DNA from: Halanaerobiales bacterium
GTDB lineage: Bacteria > Bacillota_F > Halanaerobiia > DY22613
NCBI GenBank assembly: GCA_023128035.1
Contig: JAGMES010000158.1
Location: 1-9,685 of the forward strand
DNA length: 9,685 bases
Direction: 5' to 3'
Shown: piece by piece, positions 6,610 through 9,685 of the stretch
How the letters are laid out: each line of letters opens with the position of its first letter
Position numbering within the stretch: the stretch's first letter is position 1
Program-made: the position numbers and the translations under genes
The notes under the pieces: generated by a model
What the model was told of the DNA's origin: nothing
Databases searched by the model: none
Seen by the model: only the letters and a program-made list of their open reading frames with translations

Positions 6610-6648
6610 ATTCACACTTTATCCACATAATGTGCATAAAGTGTGAAT
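6610..6648. repeat. 39-nt near-perfect palindrome made of DnaA boxes
   Basis: The sequence is symmetric about A6629. Eighteen of nineteen pairs match, the exception being C6623 opposite C6635. It embeds an inner inverted box pair, TTATCCACA (6619-6627) and the complement of TTATGCACA (6631-6639), three nt apart. An outer pair sits at 6608-6616 (TAATTCACA) and 6642-6650 (complement of TTATTCACA). The dyad could place DnaA protomers symmetrically, or extrude a cruciform. Confidence 0.85.
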
Positions 6649-6860
6649 AACTCATAGGTGAAGGGGTTTTTTGTGTATAATTTTTCTTTATCCACAAAAA
6701 GCCTTTATTTTATCAATAGGGTGTGAATAAATCTGTTCCAACTCTATTTTTGTGGATATTATGTGTAGTCTATCTTTATATCTTGTAAATTGACTAATGA
6801 AAATTCCTATTCAAGCCCCTCTGCTATTTAAAAAGGGATGCATAGTTCTTATACACACTC

Positions 6861-6885
6861 ATTTATCCACACAATGTGAATAAAT
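6861..6885. repeat. Inverted DnaA-box pair just upstream of dnaA
   Basis: ATTTATCCACA (6861-6871) and TGTGAATAAAT (6875-6885) form a dyad around a 3-nt centre. This is the same 9-3-9 box geometry as the inner pair at 6619-6639. It lies about 40 nt ahead of the dnaA start, a suitable place for DnaA to block transcription or translation of its own message. Confidence 0.75.
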
Positions 6886-6912
6886 TGTGGAAAGAAATTT
6901 TATTAGCCATAT

Positions 6913-6919
6913 GGGAGGA
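6913..6919 (+). promoter_or_regulatory. Shine-Dalgarno deciding the dnaA start
   Basis: GGGAGGA ends six nt before ATG at 6926. The longer frame would start at a GTG at 6887 that lies inside a near-consensus DnaA box and has no ribosome-binding site. An in-frame ATG at 6911 also lacks one. Confidence 0.85.
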
Positions 6920-6925
6920 TTATTT

Positions 6926-8287
6926 ATGACTAAGAAGAAAAATTCATTCATCTGGGATGAAGCCTTAAAAATTATCAAATCTAAATTAAGTAAACCTAGT
7001 TTTGATACCTGGTTCAAATTAACTGAAATAGTGTCTATTGACCAAAATCAAATTATCATTCAAGTACCAAATGAATTTTCCCGAGAATGGCTGGAATCTC
7101 GATACGTCGAATTAATCAAAGATACTTTATATCAGATCACAAAAGAAGACTTTAAAATTTCTTTTGTTACACCTAATTCTAAAGAAAACCTTACTGATAA
7201 TGAACAATTTAAGCAAAATTCTACAAAAAAAAGACCTGAAGAGCAAATAATTTCTAATCCAATTACTTCTCTAAATCCTAAATACACTTTTGATACTTTT
7301 GTAGTAGGAAATAACAATAGATTTGCACATGCTGCATCTTTAGCTGTCTCAGAAGCTCCAGCCAAAGCTTATAACCCGCTATTTATTTACGGTGATGTTG
7401 GCTTAGGAAAAACACATATAATGCAGGCTATTGGGCATTATATATTAAAACATTCACCAAATACCAAGGTTGTTTATATTTCATCAGAAACTTTCACAAA
7501 TGAATTAATCAATTCTATTCGTGATGATAAAACAGCAGAGTTTAGGAATAAATATCGTAGTATTGATGTCTTGTTAGTGGATGATATTCAATTTGTTGCT
7601 GGCAAAGAGCGAACTCAAGAAGAATTCTTCCATACCTTTAACACTCTACATGAAGCAAACAAGCAAATTATCCTGTCAAGTGACCGGACCCCTAAAGAAA
7701 TCCCTACTTTAGAGGCTAGATTGCGTTCACGATTTGAGTGGGGATTAATCACTGATATTCAAAAACCTGATTTCGAAACAAGAATTGCAATATTGCGGAA
7801 AAAAGCCAGTATAGAAAACTTACAAGTGCCAAATGAAGCTATTGTTTATATTGCTCATCATATTAAATCAAACATTCGTGAATTAGAAGGTGCCTTGATT
7901 CGGGTTGTAGCTTATTCTTCCTTAATTAATAAAAAAATTACTGAAGAACTAGCTAGAGAAGCTCTTAAAGATATTCTTCCGAATGCAAAACCAAGAGAAA
8001 TCTCTATCAAGTTAATCCAGGAAGTTATCACAGAGTATTATGGTCTCAAACTTAAAGATATGACTTCTAAAGCCCGTACTCAATCTATAGCTTTTCCACG
8101 TCAAATTGCAATGTATATTTCCAGAGAATTAACTGATTCTTCTTTACCACAGATTGGAGAAAAATTTGGTGGTCGAGACCATACTACTGTAATCCATGCT
8201 TATAATAAAATTAGTGGTAAACTAGAACAAGACAGATCATTTAAAAATATTATAGATAAGATCATTGAAAAAATACAAAATGGATAA
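6926..8287 (+). CDS. dnaA: Chromosomal replication initiator DnaA
   Basis: AAA+ ATPase that binds DnaA boxes, opens the origin and helps load the replicative helicase. From ATG 6926 the protein is 453 aa, normal for the family. Domain I (about 1-80) starts with the [21 protein letters not shown] region. Domain II (about 81-115) is a polar, low-complexity linker. Domain III carries Walker [10 protein letters not shown] (156-164), Walker B LLVDDIQF (216-223), the sensor I region SSDRTPKE (251-258) and RLRSRF (265-270), which includes the arginine finger. Domain IV ends with the DNA-binding signature [15 protein letters not shown] (411-425). All key residues are present, so it should be active. 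It is flanked by two DnaA-box clusters and followed by dnaN, and is probably autoregulated through boxes overlapping its promoters and leader. Confidence 0.99.
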   Translation: MTKKKNSFIWDEALKIIKSKLSKPSFDTWFKLTEIVSIDQNQIIIQVPNEFSREWLESRYVELIKDTLYQITKEDFKISFVTPNSKENLTDNEQFKQNSTKKRPEEQIISNPITSLNPKYTFDTFVVGNNNRFAHAASLAVSEAPAKAYNPLFIYGDVGLGKTHIMQAIGHYILKHSPNTKVVYISSETFTNELINSIRDDKTAEFRNKYRSIDVLLVDDIQFVAGKERTQEEFFHTFNTLHEANKQIILSSDRTPKEIPTLEARLRSRFEWGLITDIQKPDFETRIAILRKKASIENLQVPNEAIVYIAHHIKSNIRELEGALIRVVAYSSLINKKITEELAREALKDILPNAKPREISIKLIQEVITEYYGLKLKDMTSKARTQSIAFPRQIAMYISRELTDSSLPQIGEKFGGRDHTTVIHAYNKISGKLEQDRSFKNIIDKIIEKIQNG

Positions 8288-8293
8288 ACTATA

Positions 8294-8529
8294 CGTGAAT
8301 AAAAGGGGCATAACTTGTGTACAGTTTGTGTATAAAATTCGTTCATTTTATAAGTTCTGAATATGTGGATAAGTACATGCCCTTCTTTCACACATTATAC
8401 ACACCTACAAATCAATAACTGACATAAGCTTATAGACTTTTCCCCATCTTTCACACCCTCTACTGCTATTACAACTAATTATACTAAATAAAATAATTAT
8501 ATATGACCTGTACAGTTACTTGTGGAAAA
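8294..8529. other. oriC: oriC, right DnaA-box cluster between dnaA and dnaN
   Basis: The 264-nt dnaA–dnaN gap has four consensus boxes: 8327-8335 (-), 8364-8372 (-, perfect TTATCCACA), 8395-8403 (+, TTATACACA) and 8521-8529 (-, TTTTCCACA). Single-mismatch sites are at 8294-8302 (-), 8384-8392 (+, TCTTTCACA) and 8447-8455 (+, the same TCTTTCACA). In B. subtilis the unwinding site also lies on this side of dnaA. No convincing terminator follows dnaA, so dnaA–dnaN read-through is likely, and no dnaN promoter could be called with confidence. Confidence 0.9.
8447..8507 (+). other. Candidate origin unwinding element (box, C-rich spacer, DnaA-trio-like triplets, AT-rich tract)
   Basis: The near-box TCTTTCACA (8447-8455) is followed by CCCT and then by triplets CTA, CTG, CTA, TTA, CAA, CTA (8460-8477). 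Read 3'-to-5' on the complementary strand these are GAT, GAC, GAT, AAT, GTT, GAT, close to the DnaA-trio pattern known from B. subtilis. An almost purely A/T stretch (8478-8504) follows. The order and polarity match the described basal origin unwinding system, but the adjacent box is imperfect and the trios are degenerate. Confidence 0.55.
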
Positions 8530-8536
8530 AATATTT

Positions 8537-8543
8537 AAGGAGG
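8537..8543 (+). promoter_or_regulatory. Shine-Dalgarno deciding the dnaN start
   Basis: AAGGAGG lies eight nt before GTG at 8552. The frame is open from a GTG at 8522, but that codon belongs to the DnaA box at 8521-8529. The protein from 8552 begins MKFNVSQKTF, the normal DnaN N-terminus. Confidence 0.9.
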
Positions 8544-8551
8544 TTATCAAA

Positions 8552-9658
8552 GTGAAATTTAATGTATCACAAAAAACATTTCTCCAAGGAATTCAAATTG
8601 TACAAAGAGCTGTTTCTAACAAAAATACCTTACCGATTTTGTCTGGAATTTTAATTAAGACTGAAAATAATCAATTAAAATTAGTAGCAACAGATTTAGA
8701 AATAGGTATAGAATGTTATATTAATGCAGAAATTATTACCAAAGGAGAAATTGTTTTACCTGCTAATCATCTTTCTAGCATTATTCGTGAGCTACCATCT
8801 ATAGATATAGAGGTAAATTGTAATTTAAGTACAAAGTCTGCAGAAATAATTTGTGGAAAATCGAGATATAATATTAATGGATACCTTGCAGATGATTTTC
8901 CTTTATTACCTAAGATAGAAGAAGGAATGCAACTTTCAGTTAATCAAATGTTGTTGAAGAAAACATTTGAACAAGTAAAGATTGCTACTTCAAATGACGA
9001 GACTCAGCCATTTTTAAATGGAGCTTTATTAAAAATTATTGGAGATGAATTAAATGTAGTATCGACCAACACATATCGTTTAGCACATAGAATGGCTAAA
9101 CTAGAGAATGAAGTCGTTGAATTGATTGAAGTTATTCTTCCAAATAAGACCTTAGATGAATTGACGAGACTTTTAGATGATGATCCTGAAAGTAGAGTTC
9201 AAATTCAAATGAGTATGAATCAAATACTTTTTGAAATGGAAAATATAATAATAATTTCTCGTTTAATCGAGGGTAAATTCCCAAATTATGAACCAGTTAT
9301 TCCAAAAAACTCTAATACATTTGCGAAAGTAAATAGAAAAGAATTACTTCAAGCTGGAAAAAGAGTTTCTCTTATTGCTATATCTAATTCAAATATTATT
9401 AAAGCTAATATTAATAATGGAGTAATGATTTTAGAATCAACAAACTCCGAAATTGGTCATGCACATGAAGAATTACCAATTCAAATGGAGGGTCCTGATG
9501 TAGAAGTTTCTTTTAATGCAACTTATCTTATGGATGGTTTAAAAGTAATTGATAGTGACGAAGTAGAACTATGTTTTGGAGGTAAACTTAGCCCATTTAT
9601 TTTACGTCCAATGAGTGATGTTAAATATACCTATGTAATTAGCCCAATTCGTTCATAA
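8552..9658 (+). CDS. dnaN: DNA polymerase III subunit beta (sliding clamp) DnaN
   Basis: Ring-shaped dimeric clamp that tethers DNA polymerase III and other repair and replication factors to DNA. The 368-aa product is typical length and should fold as three clamp domains of about 120 residues each. Recognisable segments are the N-terminal MKFNVSQKTFLQGIQIVQRA (1-20) followed by VSNKNTLPILSGILI (21-35), the KLVATDLEIGIE stretch (43-54), IEGKFPNYEPVIP in the middle domain, and the C-terminal YVISPIRS, equivalent to the conserved Y-x-x-x-P-x-R end. The gene is complete; its TAA is followed after four bases by a truncated copy of the structured repeat at the window edge. recF and gyrB, the usual next genes, would lie off the right edge. 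Confidence 0.98.
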   Translation: MKFNVSQKTFLQGIQIVQRAVSNKNTLPILSGILIKTENNQLKLVATDLEIGIECYINAEIITKGEIVLPANHLSSIIRELPSIDIEVNCNLSTKSAEIICGKSRYNINGYLADDFPLLPKIEEGMQLSVNQMLLKKTFEQVKIATSNDETQPFLNGALLKIIGDELNVVSTNTYRLAHRMAKLENEVVELIEVILPNKTLDELTRLLDDDPESRVQIQMSMNQILFEMENIIIISRLIEGKFPNYEPVIPKNSNTFAKVNRKELLQAGKRVSLIAISNSNIIKANINNGVMILESTNSEIGHAHEELPIQMEGPDVEVSFNATYLMDGLKVIDSDEVELCFGGKLSPFILRPMSDVKYTYVISPIRS

Positions 9659-9662
9659 GTAA

Positions 9663-9685
9663 AAGTGAACTCGTCCAGCTAAAGC
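9663..9685 (+). repeat. Truncated copy (proximal end) of the structured repeat after dnaN
   Basis: These 23 bases match the complement of 2898-2920 with one substitution (C at 9675 instead of T). The copy begins AAGTGAACTCG four nt after the dnaN stop codon, in the direction of dnaN transcription. It breaks off in the second arm of the first stem-loop because the window ends. This orientation relative to the preceding gene is the same as for the copy after mnmE. Confidence 0.8.

Larger units (their letters stand above)
6473..6894. other. oriC: oriC, left DnaA-box cluster upstream of dnaA
   Basis: This stretch holds no recognised gene. Nine matches to TTWTNCACA are present: plus strand 6619-6627, 6688-6696, 6849-6857 and 6863-6871; minus strand 6631-6639, 6642-6650, 6672-6680, 6722-6730 and 6875-6883. 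Three are the perfect TTATCCACA (6619, 6688, 6863). One-mismatch sites lie at 6473-6481 (+), 6535-6543 (-), 6546-6554 (-), 6608-6616 (+), 6751-6759 (-) and 6886-6894 (-). Such density on both sides of dnaA is the signature of the bipartite Bacillota origin, where DnaA initiates replication and represses its own gene. The stretch 6760-6848 carries no box, and I see nothing else in it. Confidence 0.93.

Noticed and set aside
6672..6681. TATAAT at 6676-6681 as a dnaA -10 element
   Set aside because: No -35 hexamer at the right distance and no TGn extension; the sequence is explained by the DnaA box at 6672-6680.
6331..6925. A hidden rpmH (L34) gene in either strand of the origin region
   Set aside because: No frame shows the Arg/Lys-rich L34 pattern; the region is promoter, boxes and leader. 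Its absence is reported as a finding instead.
7132..7365. Minus-strand open frame inside dnaA, and another at 8200-8391 across the dnaA 3' end
   Set aside because: Antisense to DnaA domain coding and the oriC boxes; composition follows the opposite-strand gene and no family is recognisable.
8469..8499. TTACAA...TAATTA as a dnaN promoter
   Set aside because: Poor -35, 19-nt spacing and location in the A/T unwinding tract, where such matches are expected by chance.

Overview
This window is the replication-origin neighbourhood of a low-GC (about one third G+C by eye) Gram-positive bacterium of the Bacillota, most likely a member of the Clostridia. The gene order rsmG–mnmG–mnmE–khpB(jag)–yidC–yidD–rnpA | oriC | dnaA–dnaN is the conserved Bacillota origin layout. 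The single short YidC without a lipoprotein cysteine fits Clostridia better than Bacilli. Genus cannot be fixed from the sequence alone.

Layout. Positions 115-6330 hold seven genes on the minus strand: rRNA methylation (rsmG), tRNA wobble-uridine modification (mnmE and mnmG), a KH/R3H RNA-binding protein (khpB), membrane protein insertion (yidC, yidD) and the RNase P protein (rnpA). A consensus promoter at 6419-6448 drives the left arm. Positions 6473-6925 are a dense DnaA-box field; dnaA (6926-8287) and dnaN (8552-9658) run rightwards. A second box group with an AT-rich unwinding region lies between dnaA and dnaN. Both arms are therefore transcribed away from oriC, with replication.

Three things stand out. 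(1) rpmH (ribosomal protein L34), normally directly upstream of rnpA, is absent. The promoter, an orphan Shine-Dalgarno sequence and the rnpA Shine-Dalgarno sequence remain, with a 24-codon leader ORF in the gap. (2) A structured repeat of about 110-120 bp is present in full between mnmE and mnmG, and as truncated copies at the two extreme ends of the window. Where the left junction is visible it begins at, or 4 nt after, the stop codon of a gene, in that gene's transcription direction. The window ends inside copies on both sides, which suggests a contig broken at a multicopy repeat. (3) The origin contains a 39-nt near-perfect palindrome built from four DnaA boxes, and a candidate basal unwinding element (box, C-rich spacer, DnaA-trio-like triplets) before dnaN.

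The protein-coding content is ordinary, and I see no undescribed multigene system. The novelty, if any, is in the repeat family and in the rearranged rpmH locus. Several translation starts were moved inward from the longest ORF (mnmG, khpB, dnaA, dnaN) on the basis of Shine-Dalgarno placement and family N-termini.
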